Positions 35,001 through 42,995 are shown, counted from the first letter of the stretch. The stretch is DNA of 64,000 nucleotides from JACKFB01 sp041389525 (GCA_041389525.1 JAWKRR010000009.1:62001-126000); one strand, 5' to 3'. The notes: generated by a model not told the origin, from the sequence alone. Numbers and translations: made by a program.

Positions 35001-35298
35001 TGAGGCTGGGAGTGCAGATGGAGCAGCGGTCGCCCGGCTTCTCCTGCCCGGTCTGGAAGCACTCACCGCCGACGAAGCACGAGCCGCTCGTGACCGTGAA
35101 CGTGCACTGCCCGGTGCCGGTGTCGCAGCTTCCCACCCGGCAGAACTTGCTGGATTGGCAGTCGTCGTCGCTCTTGCACGTCGTCTCGCCGTCACCCGGG
35201 ACGGTGATACCGCCGCACGCGGCGACCATCAGGCTCGAGACCAAGGCCACCGTGAGGGCATGGGCCCGAAGCGCCGGACGGCGGAGTGAGTCGTTCAT
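32083..35298 (-). CDS. Large Cys-rich lipoprotein with Asp-rich linker and C-terminal globular domain
   Basis: A 1071-residue lipoprotein with lipobox LMVAAC (Cys at about residue 27), a Cys-rich module with CKSDDDCQSSKFCRVGSC, an Asp/Val/Thr-rich stretch of VxDxxxD repeats (for example DIVADTVADVPVDAVTDATV), then about 550 residues of CDDGNACTxxDxC repeats with VNVQAGEFTQCDDGNSKT at their end. The last 330 residues lack the repeats and look like a beta-rich globular domain (VYLVAGWDGKAKGGRAFVCS; APRGVVYHDGAAMVFGDSEY). The start at 35298 has AGGGGA upstream; an upstream in-frame start lacks a signal peptide. The repeats match those of the convergent neighbour, so the two share an origin. Function unknown, probably surface binding. 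Confidence 0.8.
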   Translation of the reverse strand: MNDSLRRPALRAHALTVALVSSLMVAACGGITVPGDGETTCKSDDDCQSSKFCRVGSCDTGTGQCTFTVTSGSCFVGGECFQTGQEKPGDRCSICTPSLITTDFVARSCPDGQSCGASTGQCMVTGTDIVADTVADVPVDAVTDATVDVKPDSGPDVVPDTTVDSETDGGTPDCTNNEDCTALLEPSGCETAICIVASGECLLVELPEGSACSPESGTANPCVKGLCDAEGVCAVQQLSNTACDDGKPCTLGDLCVDGACVGTPVVCDDGKACTIDVCDPANGQCSSQPYPDAATVPCDDGNACTSNDVCVAGSCKGGANACACVSDEDCVDDGNLCNGTPVCVEVEGGTKACEIDPATVVSCDTSGDSKCEKTSCVPATGACESAVLANAACDDGDACTFADKCGSTGVCAGSPQVCNDDKVCTSDACVGGQCKFTALTGTACNPGTISDPACFVGQCAASGECAAVPQTGIGCNDSNACTQNDKCQAGVCVGTAKVCNDSNPCTNDSCNASGVCVFTPVTAATACDDGDACTKDDACSAGVCKGGNSICQCTTDANCTDDGNLCNGVPKCKTNTDGSKACVVDPATIVTCSTTSDGPCEDTKCTPATGQCAKVPKPSTAVCDDGDACTTGDHCSGTGTCTKGTSKTCNDSVDCTTDTCAPATGNCVFTPDSKGCDDGNACTMDSCTATGCVNVQAGEFTQCDDGNSKTVSDFCFQSTCIGALTAAPSMSKCTSGNAVGLGVDGLGFYLGFSGTCDITVQQSILASIGKDGGLTTLGTAALASSSMDGLAIFGPGPDVGVVNTTSQTATWGTEFESALAAVATNAFVPSVAVATGPVYLVAGWDGKAKGGRAFVCSESGTIPKGSMVCNFIQSDVPFSALNPVAAAARLTIPKVGKGTYAYTLVSFLDGKVQVLIHSLFSSGVAVDPGSAKEVYQELLGSGEGAPRGVVYHDGAAMVFGDSEYLLRCDGTDCGRSDGFASTGVSVVDAWNYSAGTVFLAVATEKSTLPSLFFLAKGLTGAKPEEFVRVDLPSNGTSSARFIEGGTTTGIYVLGVTSKGSTSLPTWVMQLP

Positions 35299-35475
35299 CG
35301 AATCCCCTGCTAAGCGTCCGATTTCGCCATCCCGGCGCGGTCTGCTTAGCCGGGAACCTGACGCGATGCGGTGACGCCCCCCGCATTCCGAACGTTGTCC
35401 ACGGGCTGAACGGTGCACCGCTGAAGCGGCGAACGCAAGTATCGCCGCCGGGCGCTCCGCCAGCTGATACGACAC

Positions 35476-35514
35476 AGGCCGCGCGCCACGTGCGATGCAC
35501 GGGGCGCGCGGCCT
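35476..35514 (-). terminator. Hairpin downstream of the HiPIP gene
   Basis: AGGCCGCGCGCC (35476-35487) and GGCGCGCGGCCT (35503-35514) form a perfect 12-bp stem with a 15-nt loop, 38 bp past the HiPIP stop at 35552. Read on the reverse strand it is followed by GTGTCGTATC, a weak T-rich tail. The 253-bp gap up to the next reverse-strand gene start at 35298 must also hold that gene's promoter. Confidence 0.65.
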
Positions 35515-35551
35515 GGTCATTTCCATTCGCCCCCGGGGGGGGACGTCGTCC

Positions 35552-35896
35552 TCAGGACGGAGCGGCAGCCCAGAGCTTGCAGTAGCCCTTCGGGTGAATC
35601 GGTCCCTTCACGACCTTGCAGCCACCACAGACGTCGGCCGACGCGGCCTTGTTGTAGAGCGCGCAGTTCTCGCAGTTCTTACCGGCCACCTTGGAGGTGT
35701 CGCTGTACTCCGCCTCCATCCGGGCGCCCATCTCGGCCTCGGACAGGCCGGTGGTGTCGGTGCAGGTGAACGCGGCCGCGGCAGGCGCTCCGCTCTTTCC
35801 GCAGGCGCTCAGCGCGAACGCGGCGCCAGCGGCAGCGGCGCCCAGCAGACCGGCTTCCTTGAAGAAGTTCCGTCGGTTCATGGATTCTACGCTCAT
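35552..35896 (-). CDS. High-potential iron-sulfur protein (HiPIP) with Tat/lipoprotein-like signal
   Basis: A 114-residue small electron carrier that would hold one [4Fe-4S] cluster. The leader has the twin-arginine motif NRRNFFKEAG and a hydrophobic stretch ending in FALSAC, which also fits a lipobox, so the protein may be exported folded through Tat and lipid-anchored. The cluster ligands are visible in KNCENCALYNKAA (CX2C), VCGGC and KGYCKLW, the order typical of HiPIP. The ATG at 35896 follows AGGAAGGAAAT. HiPIPs shuttle electrons between cytochrome bc1-type complexes and terminal oxidases or reaction centres. It is flanked by a terminator hairpin and by a CRP-like dyad upstream. Confidence 0.9.
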   Translation of the reverse strand: MSVESMNRRNFFKEAGLLGAAAAGAAFALSACGKSGAPAAAAFTCTDTTGLSEAEMGARMEAEYSDTSKVAGKNCENCALYNKAASADVCGGCKVVKGPIHPKGYCKLWAAAPS

Positions 35897-36032
35897 GGAT
35901 TTCCTTCCTGGGTGGACTCTTCGAGATGGGTCGGTAGCCGGCCCGGCCGCAGGCACTGCACACAACGTGCCGAACCTGCCGGCGCGCGATTCGCAAGTGA
36001 CGACGCGGACGACGCCTTCGTCCGACCCGCGA

Positions 36033-36052
36033 GGTGTGCGAACTGACACACC
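36033..36052. promoter_or_regulatory. CRP/FNR-type dyad upstream of the HiPIP gene
   Basis: GGTGTG (36033-36038) and CACACC (36047-36052) are inverted around 8 bp, giving TGTGCGAACTGACACA, which keeps both outer halves of the CRP consensus TGTGA-N6-TCACA. It lies about 137 bp upstream of the HiPIP start. The 349-bp stretch 35897-36245 contains no convincing gene; besides this dyad it holds the hairpin element at 36154-36241. Confidence 0.4.
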
Positions 36053-36153
36053 ACAAATGAAGCATATCCCACGGTTTAGGGCCGGTCGACTTCCGCTGGC
36101 ATCGGCATTGGGGGCCATCGCGGGTGAGTCTGTGGGTGGCCCGGAGGTTCTGT

Positions 36154-36241
36154 GAGCGCGATGGCCCGCGGTCAGCCCTCAGCCTTCAGCCGGGCCCGCC
36201 CGATCGACGCGCGCGCGTTGCTCTGACCGCGAACGCGCCCG
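36154..36241. repeat. REP-like hairpin element, short copy
   Basis: Starts GAGCGCGATGGCCCGCGG and continues with overlapping TCAGCC units. CGCGGTCAG (36167-36175) pairs with CTGACCGCG (36223-36231). It shares a 21-nt identical core (CCCGCGGTCAGCCCTCAGCC preceded by G) with the larger element at 61064-61213. It sits immediately downstream of the SUMF1-protein stop at 36246, a position suited to a transcript 3' end. Confidence 0.6.
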
Positions 36242-36245
36242 CCGC

Positions 36246-37253
36246 CTAGCGCGCCTTGACCGGCCCCGTCGTGACGCACCGGAAGCCGATGTCCGCGAGC
36301 TGCATCGACGGGTCCATCTGCGCCCGAAAGGTCGCGCGGAGGGTCGCGCTGTCGTCCTCATTCCAGCCCCCACCGCGCTGCACGCGCCCTACCCCCGTCT
36401 CGGGCCCGCGCGGGTCCAACTCGCCGCTGTGGGCGTACGCGTCCTCTTGGTACCAATCCGCCGTCCACTCCCAGACGTTGCCGGCCATGTGCTCGGTCCA
36501 GCTGACCCGGTTCTCCCCAAGCGGCGGGTAGTAAGCGATCTCCGAGGTCGAATCGATGCCGCAGCGGTTGCCCGTCCCGCCGCCGAACACCGCGTGCTCG
36601 CAGGTCGGCTCCACCGCTGGGTCCCACGGGTAGCGCCGCTGGGCCCTCCCCCCGCGCGCCGCATACTCCCACTCGGCCTCCGTCGGCAGTCGCCCGCCGA
36701 TCCAGGCGCAGTAATCGCGCGCGCCAAACCAATTCACCCCGTTCGCCGGGTACGCGTCGCGGTGCGGCCGCCCGTAGTTGAAGTAGCCGCCGCTCTGCGC
36801 GATGTCGTCGCCGTCGCAGGCCCCCGCCCGGACACACCAGCGGAACTGCGCCACCGAGACCTCGTGGCGGTGCATCCAGAAGGGGCTCAGCCGCACCGTG
36901 TGAGGCGGACCCTCGTCCTCGTCCGCCTCCTCGTCGTAGAACGGAGCCTCGGGATCATCAGCCTGCGCGCCCATTATAAAGGTGTCCAGCGGCAGCCCCG
37001 CCGTCGCGTCCGTGCTGTGCTTCTCGAGCCCCCGCGGCGGCATCGGCACCATGCAGCCCGGCTCCTCGGTCACCCGGCGGTGTTCGGCGACCGCCTCGGC
37101 GTCGCAGTCCTCGATGCCGCCGATGTCGCCGAAGCTGGCCGTCCGCGCCAGGACCCTCGGCAACCACGCCGCGCGCGTCAGCCACGCGCCGGCCGCCAGC
37201 AGGACCAGCAGCCCCACCAGCCCGAGCGCCACCCGCGCGAGCTTGCCTCTCAC
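36246..37253 (-). CDS. Membrane-anchored SUMF1/FGE-fold protein
   Basis: A 335-residue protein with an N-terminal membrane anchor (VALGLVGLLVLLAAGAWL) and a formylglycine-generating-enzyme-type domain: FIMGAQADDPEAP, HTVRLSPFWMHRHEVSVAQF, YPANGVNWFGARDYCAWIGG, RLPTEAEWEYAARGG, MAGNVWEWTADWY and RVQRGGGWNEDDSATLR. The paired active-site cysteines of genuine FGE are not visible in the C-terminal block (RGGGWN...FRAQMDP...GFRCV), so it probably does not make formylglycine; many such proteins act as extracytoplasmic binding or accessory domains. The GTG start follows directly on the TAA stop of the TonB receptor gene, so the two are coupled. Confidence 0.85.
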   Translation of the reverse strand: MRGKLARVALGLVGLLVLLAAGAWLTRAAWLPRVLARTASFGDIGGIEDCDAEAVAEHRRVTEEPGCMVPMPPRGLEKHSTDATAGLPLDTFIMGAQADDPEAPFYDEEADEDEGPPHTVRLSPFWMHRHEVSVAQFRWCVRAGACDGDDIAQSGGYFNYGRPHRDAYPANGVNWFGARDYCAWIGGRLPTEAEWEYAARGGRAQRRYPWDPAVEPTCEHAVFGGGTGNRCGIDSTSEIAYYPPLGENRVSWTEHMAGNVWEWTADWYQEDAYAHSGELDPRGPETGVGRVQRGGGWNEDDSATLRATFRAQMDPSMQLADIGFRCVTTGPVKAR

Positions 37254-39425
37254 TTAGAAGTCCACCGAGACACGCCCGCCAAAGACCCGCGGGGCGGCGT
37301 TCTCCGCGGCGAATCGGTCCGGCGCCGTCTGAAACGCGACCTGCATGTAGCGGGCGTCCGCCGCGTTTCGCACGAAGGCCTCGGCGCGAAAGCGCGGGTG
37401 CGACAGGCCCAGCCGCGCGTCGATCAGCACGACGGCCTCCTGCTCGCGCGTGTTGCCCGAGTCGAGGAAGAAGCTGCCTTGCCGCAGCGCCTCGACCCGC
37501 GCGTCCAGAGAGAACCGCCGCCCCAGCGGCACCTTCGCCTGGGCGCCGACCGCCAGCGTCGAGCGCGGCACCAGGGCCAAGCGGTTGCCCCCCACCTCGC
37601 CGGCGAAGGGGTCGGCGAAGCGCTCGAACTCGGCCGCCGCCAGCCCAAAGGACCCGAAGATCTCGAGCACGTCGCGCTTCGGAAAGGGCCGCACACGCAG
37701 CTCCGACTCGACCCCGCGCGACCGCGACCGCCCGGCGTTCGCCGTGTAGCCGCCGGCCTGCGCGTCGAAGAGGTCGAGCTGCTGGTCCGACCACCAGGTG
37801 GCGAACCCGGAGACCGACGCCAGCAGGCGCTCATCGGCGCAGTCGAGCTTCACGCCCGCCTCGACCGTGAGGCTGGACTCGGCGCCGAAGCGCTCAAAAC
37901 CGGCAGGCGCGCGCACGTTGAACCCGCCACCGCGGGTGCCGCGGGCCAGACCCAGCCAGGTGGTGAGATGGGGCGTCGGGTGCACGGCGACCGCCAGCGA
38001 GGGCAAGAGCTGCACGAAGCCCGCGTGATGAGAGTCTTTTTTCGCCTGCCCCGGCGCGCCGCCGACGTCGTAGCGGGTCTCGCTGTCCAGGGTGCGCCGC
38101 TCGGCGTCTAGCCGCAGCCCCACGGTGATGTCGACGTAGGAACCCAGCCGCAGCTCCGACTGTGCGAAAAGACCCAGCCCGAGATCCTTGAAGCGTCCAC
38201 CCCCGAAATCACCGCCCGCGACCGGCACCAGCCCAAGCTGGGCCGACAGGTCGCTGTAGGCGTTTGTGCTGCCGCGCTCGGCGTTGGCGTAGTAGGCGCT
38301 CAAGCCGGCGTGCCAGCGGAGGTAGGCGTCGTGGCCCAGCGCCTTGTCCGTCCCCCGGGGCGACGCGAAGCGCAGCTCTTGGGTGAGCTGGAGCTGCGAC
38401 TCCTCGGTGGTCCGGCGCACCAAGTCCAGCGCGGTGAAGTCGAAGTCGGCGGTCTCGTCGGCCGCCCAGACGCCCACCGCGGTCACGCTGGAGACCTCGA
38501 CCGCGGGCGCGTAGTGGCGAATTCGCAAGGTGGCGCCTGCCAGATCGCGCTTCGTGCGCCCCTCGAAGTCCTGGCTGACCGTGTGCGGTGTCTCCTCGAG
38601 CGCGTCCAGATCGGCCAGCGCGAAGCCGCCGTCGCGGGAGAGCTCGCCGTGGGCCGACACGTCCACGTCCCACAGCGCGGTCGGGTGCCAGGCCAAGCTC
38701 AGGCGCAGAAATCCCGAGCGGCGAAAGTCCACGTCGTGCCCGGTGACGGTGTTCTCCGAGTAGCCGTCGCGCTGCTCGAAGCGCCCGGAGAGCCGGACCG
38801 AGGCCCGCTCGCCCAGGGGCACGGTCCCCGACGCCGACACGTCCAGCAGCCCGTAAGTCCCGACGGTGCCCGCCGCCGAGACCGTCGGCCGCTCGCCGGG
38901 CGGGCGCGTGGTGATGTGAATCGCGCCGCCCAAGGTGTTGCGGCCCCAGACCGCGCCTTGGGGGCCGCGCACGAACTCGATGCGCGAGACGTCCAGCAGC
39001 GGCAAGGCCGTGGCGCTCACGGAGAGCATCGGGACCTCGTCGACGAAGGTGGTGACGCCCGGCTCGCCCTGGCCCGACCCGACGCCGCGCATGAAGGGAA
39101 AACTGAGGCGACGACTGGAGAATTCGACGAAGTGCAGGTTGGGGGCGAGGCGCGAGGCCTCGGCGACGCTGGTGTAGCCGGCCGCGTCGATGGTGTCGGC
39201 GTCGATGATGGTGACGCTGGCGGGGGCGCGGGTGAGGAGCTCCGGGTGGCGGCGGGCGCTGATCACGGTGCGGGCGGCGTCGGGCGCGACGGTTGGCGCG
39301 GGGGAGGCCGGCGCGGCGGGCGCGGTGGGCGCGTCGTCGGGCGGTGGCGCGTCGGCGTGGGCGGCGGCGGCGCAGAACAGGGCCGCGGCGACAGACAGCG
39401 CGGACGCCGACGTGGAAAGTCTCAT
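37254..39425 (-). CDS. TonB-dependent outer-membrane receptor
   Basis: A 723-residue protein with a Sec signal (ALFCAAAAHA), an Ala/Pro-rich linker, a plug domain (VISARRHPELLTRAPASVTI; DTIDAAGYTSVAEASRLAPN; RIEFVRGPQGAVWGRNTLGG) and a 22-stranded barrel ending RVFGGRVSVDF with the terminal aromatic residue. It is closest in style to receptors lacking a close siderophore signature. Ligand unknown. A TonB box is not evident, although the segment before the plug could serve. It stands upstream of, and is coupled to, the SUMF1-like gene, which may decorate or assist uptake. The ATG at 39425 precedes the signal peptide. Confidence 0.92.
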   Translation of the reverse strand: MRLSTSASALSVAAALFCAAAAHADAPPPDDAPTAPAAPASPAPTVAPDAARTVISARRHPELLTRAPASVTIIDADTIDAAGYTSVAEASRLAPNLHFVEFSSRRLSFPFMRGVGSGQGEPGVTTFVDEVPMLSVSATALPLLDVSRIEFVRGPQGAVWGRNTLGGAIHITTRPPGERPTVSAAGTVGTYGLLDVSASGTVPLGERASVRLSGRFEQRDGYSENTVTGHDVDFRRSGFLRLSLAWHPTALWDVDVSAHGELSRDGGFALADLDALEETPHTVSQDFEGRTKRDLAGATLRIRHYAPAVEVSSVTAVGVWAADETADFDFTALDLVRRTTEESQLQLTQELRFASPRGTDKALGHDAYLRWHAGLSAYYANAERGSTNAYSDLSAQLGLVPVAGGDFGGGRFKDLGLGLFAQSELRLGSYVDITVGLRLDAERRTLDSETRYDVGGAPGQAKKDSHHAGFVQLLPSLAVAVHPTPHLTTWLGLARGTRGGGFNVRAPAGFERFGAESSLTVEAGVKLDCADERLLASVSGFATWWSDQQLDLFDAQAGGYTANAGRSRSRGVESELRVRPFPKRDVLEIFGSFGLAAAEFERFADPFAGEVGGNRLALVPRSTLAVGAQAKVPLGRRFSLDARVEALRQGSFFLDSGNTREQEAVVLIDARLGLSHPRFRAEAFVRNAADARYMQVAFQTAPDRFAAENAAPRVFGGRVSVDF

Positions 39426-39498
39426 GGGTCCCCCAGAATCATGCCCCCCGCCCTCTATCAGCATTCGCGGGGGTCGAAAACCGCGGAGGCGCGCTCGC

Positions 39499-41604
39499 TC
39501 AGGGCGGAGGCGCGCGGAGCAGGTAGAGGCCGACCGGCACGCGCGGGTGGTGGTAGGCGTGGCCGGCGGAGGAGGCGGCGTCGACCTGGGTCTCGGCCAG
39601 GGTCTGGATGCCGGGGGTCTCGAGCACGGCGGCGCAGTGGCGAGCGCGGTTCTCGGCGTGGTGGTCGGACACGGCGTCGCAGGCCGCGTTCAAGTAGAAG
39701 GCCAGGCAGGGGGCGTCGCGCACGTCGGGGTCGTCGAGGTCGAAGCGCCAGGCGTGGTGGCGGCCGGCGACCAGCGATTGCGAGGGTGTGGGGCGCAGGC
39801 CGAGGTCCTCGCCGTGGGGGTCGAAGGTCAGGACGACGCAGCCGTCGGGGACTTTCGCGAGGTTTTGTCGGAGGAATCGGTACTGCTGGCTCAGGGCGGT
39901 GTCGCGCAGGACGTAGGGGTAGAGCGGGAGCGGGAGGGCGGCGAGGAGGGTGGCGAGGACGGGCAGCCAGTGGCCGCGGGCGATGTCGGTGAGGGCGGTG
40001 AGGCCGGCGGCGGTGAGCAGCAGGTAGAAGGGGTGGGCCGCGAGGTGGTAGCGGGCGTCCCAGAGGTTGTCGGCCGGGCGGATGGTCGCGATGACGGCCG
40101 TCAGGGTGAGGGCGAGGGCGACCAGCCAGAGCAAGAGCGCGCGGCTGCCGCCGGGGGGGCGGAGCAGGCCGAGGGCGGCGAGGCCCATCCAGGCGATGGG
40201 GGTGTAGCGGCGATCGAGGAAGATGTTGTGCTCGGGGTTGAAGATGGGGCGGCCGACGAGCTGGGCGCCGACGTGGTCGGACCACTCGGGGGTGGAGAGC
40301 GCGTTGAGCACGGAGAGGGCCTGGGGGAGGACGAGGAGGGCGACGCAGAGGGCGGCGGCGCTGAGGGCGAGCAGGGCGCGCGGGGGGAGGCGGCCGCGGT
40401 CGGCGAGGCGCCAGGCCAGGGGGAGCGCGGCGGCGAAGGCGGGCAGGTGCAGCAGCTCGGGGCGGCACTGGGACGCGAGGGCGATGGCGAGGGCGGCGAG
40501 GGGCAGCAGGGTCGGGCGGCGGGTGTCCAGCCAGGCGAGCAGGGCCCAGAAGGCCGTCAGCATCAGGAGGATCGCGAGGGAGAAGCGGTTGTAGGTGGGG
40601 CCGAAGCGGACCAGCAGCGGGGCGGTGGCGAAGAGGAGGCCGGCGACCGCACCCGTGGCGTGGGACCAGCCCAGGCGCGAGGCGAGGCCGGCGAGGGCGG
40701 GGACGCAGAGCGCGGCGGCGAGGAGGTTGGCGACGATGAAGGTGTCGTGGTTGGCGGGGAAGAGCGTGAAGAGCAGGTGGAGCAGGGCCTCGGGGGCGCG
40801 ACCGTAGCGGCCGAAGTCGGTGAGCTCGGGGCCGCCGTAGGCTGACTCCACGTTGTCGAAGAGGTCGCCCGGGCCCCAGGGGGCGAGGCCCAGGCGCAGG
40901 GCGAGGCCGAGGGCGGCGATGGCGGCGAGCAGGAGGGCGCGGCGGGGGGCTTGGGAGACGGCGCGGGCGAGGGCGTAGGTGCCGAGGCCGGCGAAGAGCA
41001 GCCAGCAGAGCGGTAGGACGGCGTAGATCGTGGCGCGGACGAGGGGATCGGGGGTTGGGGGGGCGGTGACCACGCGGGGGGTGAGGCTGGGGCCTGGCGC
41101 GCTGGGCGAGGCGCTGGGGGAGGCGCTGCCCGCGGGGTCTGCCGCAGGATCTCGAGGCTGTGGTGGCGAGCTGGCGGGGGCGGCGCTGTGGGCGAGCAGC
41201 CCGACCAGCGCGGCGACGGCGGTGGGGCAGCGGGCGCGGTCGTCCGGGGCCATCGCCAGGTGGAACGCGCCGATCTCGAGCGGGTTTACCTCGCCCGGCC
41301 GCGGGGGGCAGATGGCGGGGCGCAACAGGCCGCGGACGTCGTGGCCGTCGCGGGACCAGCGCAGCGCGCTCTCGGAGCCGCTGGTCTCGACGGCCTCGAG
41401 GTGGCAGCCGTCGCGGTCCTGAACGGCCCTCAGCGCGCGGAAGACCTGGGTCGCGTCGTCGGGCGAGAGGGCGGCGGCGCAGAACGCGGGGGCGTCTTGG
41501 GGCGAGCCGGCTTCTGGCGCCGCCGCCACCGCCACGCCGCTCTGCGCGCCGGACCACGCGAGGGTGAGCGCGGCGACGCACGCGGCAAGACGCCGCCTAG
41601 GCAC
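39499..41604 (-). CDS. Polytopic GT39-like membrane protein with N-terminal periplasmic domain (copy 2)
   Basis: A 701-residue protein with signal sequence, a soluble N-terminal domain (AFCAAALSPDDATQVFRALR; AICPPRPGEVNPLEIGAFHL), a Pro/Ser-rich linker and then about 11 membrane helices beginning IYAVLPLCWLLFAGLGTYAL. NVESAYGGPELTDFGRYGRA may be the first periplasmic loop, where GT39-type enzymes keep acidic catalytic residues. The C-terminal soluble part (YRFLRQNLAKVPDGCVVLTF) ends HPRVPVGLYLLRAPPP, matching the endings of the other two copies. The substrate is unknown. Three bases separate its start from the TerB-like stop at 41608, so they form one transcript. Confidence 0.72.
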   Translation of the reverse strand: MPRRRLAACVAALTLAWSGAQSGVAVAAAPEAGSPQDAPAFCAAALSPDDATQVFRALRAVQDRDGCHLEAVETSGSESALRWSRDGHDVRGLLRPAICPPRPGEVNPLEIGAFHLAMAPDDRARCPTAVAALVGLLAHSAAPASSPPQPRDPAADPAGSASPSASPSAPGPSLTPRVVTAPPTPDPLVRATIYAVLPLCWLLFAGLGTYALARAVSQAPRRALLLAAIAALGLALRLGLAPWGPGDLFDNVESAYGGPELTDFGRYGRAPEALLHLLFTLFPANHDTFIVANLLAAALCVPALAGLASRLGWSHATGAVAGLLFATAPLLVRFGPTYNRFSLAILLMLTAFWALLAWLDTRRPTLLPLAALAIALASQCRPELLHLPAFAAALPLAWRLADRGRLPPRALLALSAAALCVALLVLPQALSVLNALSTPEWSDHVGAQLVGRPIFNPEHNIFLDRRYTPIAWMGLAALGLLRPPGGSRALLLWLVALALTLTAVIATIRPADNLWDARYHLAAHPFYLLLTAAGLTALTDIARGHWLPVLATLLAALPLPLYPYVLRDTALSQQYRFLRQNLAKVPDGCVVLTFDPHGEDLGLRPTPSQSLVAGRHHAWRFDLDDPDVRDAPCLAFYLNAACDAVSDHHAENRARHCAAVLETPGIQTLAETQVDAASSAGHAYHHPRVPVGLYLLRAPPP

Positions 41605-41607
41605 CGC

Positions 41608-42042
41608 TCAGTGCTCGGGCATGGGCGGTGGCACGAGGGAGACATCCCAGATGATGTCCAGGGTGATCCCCTGCCGCTCGTCCTCGTCAGCGCCGGCGGC
41701 GTCCGCGAGGCGATTCAGGTAGGCGTCCTCTGCCATATCGTGGATGTCGTCGGCGTCGGTCACGCTGGCGACGAGGGCCAGCAGGCCGCGCCGGTCGGCC
41801 GCACCGCGGAGGTCCAGGCGCGCCACGGCGACGTCGAGGTCCAGGGTCGCGGGGTCGAACGCGGCGATGTGCTGTGCCAGCGCTGCGGGCAGCGGCAGGC
41901 CCACGCGATCGCCGAGGACCTCCTCGATGGCCTGACGCTCGGAGCCGTCGAAGCTGCCGTCGGCGTAGGCGGCGCCCAGGAGGAGGTCAGCGAGCGCGCA
42001 CGCCGCGTCGATCTGTAGAAGCCGGCCGTTGTCGGTGCCCAT
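41608..42042 (-). CDS. Small TerB-like protein
   Basis: A 144-residue helical protein with the TerB pattern LADLLLGAAYADGSFDGSER, ADRRGLLALVASVTDADDIH and DMAEDAYLNRLADAAGADED; the YADG and DADD/GADED acidic segments would bind divalent cation. The ATG at 42042 follows CGAGGTGGGCG; longer in-frame starts would run into the divergent gene's promoter. It precedes GT39-like copy 2 by only 3 bp, which suggests a common envelope role. It is shorter than the TerB-like protein at 19939-20844. Confidence 0.75.
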   Translation of the reverse strand: MGTDNGRLLQIDAACALADLLLGAAYADGSFDGSERQAIEEVLGDRVGLPLPAALAQHIAAFDPATLDLDVAVARLDLRGAADRRGLLALVASVTDADDIHDMAEDAYLNRLADAAGADEDERQGITLDIIWDVSLVPPPMPEH

Positions 42043-42203
42043 CGCCCACCTCGCGTTCTGGAGGCCATGAAGGTAGCGGCTCGGCGGCGGGCGCGCCAGG
42101 GGGGCCCGCGCCCCCGGAGTCGTGCCGGCTAAAGCGGAGGCGGCAGATCTTCGTTGTGTCCGGAGAGCGCGGGCGTCTGGACGCGGCGCCAGGAGCACGG
42201 CTG

Positions 42204-42995
42204 ATGAGCGATATGGGCGACCGGGCGCTTCGGCGCACCATGCGAGCAGGCCTCGAGCGGATCGCGGTGGAGGTTGGGACCCTGGTCGGCGTCTCGGTGC
42301 TCATCGGGGGCAAGGCCGTGCGACCGGCGCGCGGGACCGCGGCCTCGGCGCTGGGCGCCTCGGTGTATCGCGTCACGACCAAGCTGCGGCACAGCGGCGA
42401 GGAGGCGGGCTTCATCTTTCCCGCGGAGGCGCTGACCGCGTGCGGCGCGGCGCTGATGATGGTGCCGCCACCGGCCGAGCTGACCCGCGAGCTGATGGCG
42501 GCCTTCGACGAGGTGGCACGCGCGACGATCGGGGCGTGGAACGGGGTGGTGGAGCCGCCGAACCGGCTGGCGGCGGACGACGACGCGCGGCGGGTGGTCG
42601 CGATGCGCGACGACGAGCTCGCGGCGCTGGCGGACCGCCCTGGCGTGGCTGTGGCGTTGGCGCCGTTACAGGTCGCCGGGCGCGAGACCACGATGGCGGT
42701 CTACGGCCCCGCGGCGTGGCTGGCCCTGGAAGACCGGACGCCGCCGTCGGCCGAGACGCGCGCGGTCCCCGCGACACCGAAGAGCGGCGCCGCGGCCGAC
42801 GGCTACGTGCTGGTCGACGAGTCCGGCGTGCTGGGCGAGTGGCTGCGCGAGCGCATGAACGCCGGCGACCTTCGCGTGTACCGCCGCCGCGCAGACGACC
42901 CACCCGAGACGGGGTCGACCGTGCTTGTCGTCAACGCGACGGCGGCACAACTTCAGGCGGCGGCGGGCGGCGACTGGCTGGTTATGCGGCGCTGA
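42204..42995 (+). CDS. CheC/FliN-like protein, probably without phosphatase activity
   Basis: A 263-residue soluble protein. Residues about 60-130 read HSGEEAGFIFPAEALTACGA, LMMVPPPAELTRELMAAFDE and VARATIGAWNG, which resembles the CheC/CheX/FliY fold (GxxxxxFPxxxAxxxAxxM, then DExxDAxxEVxN). The CheC phosphatase motif E-x2-N is replaced by E-x2-R, so catalysis is doubtful. The C-terminal part (GYVLVDESGVLGEWLRERM; STVLVVNATAAQLQAA) is unidentified. The start at 42204 follows CCAGGAGCACGGCTG. It is divergent from the TerB/GT39 pair over a 161-bp gap. The assignment is tentative. Confidence 0.5.
   Translation: MSDMGDRALRRTMRAGLERIAVEVGTLVGVSVLIGGKAVRPARGTAASALGASVYRVTTKLRHSGEEAGFIFPAEALTACGAALMMVPPPAELTRELMAAFDEVARATIGAWNGVVEPPNRLAADDDARRVVAMRDDELAALADRPGVAVALAPLQVAGRETTMAVYGPAAWLALEDRTPPSAETRAVPATPKSGAAADGYVLVDESGVLGEWLRERMNAGDLRVYRRRADDPPETGSTVLVVNATAAQLQAAAGGDWLVMRR

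Noticed and set aside
36246..37253. Genuine formylglycine-generating sulfatase activator
   Set aside because: The fold matches but the paired active-site cysteines are not visible and no sulfatase gene is nearby.
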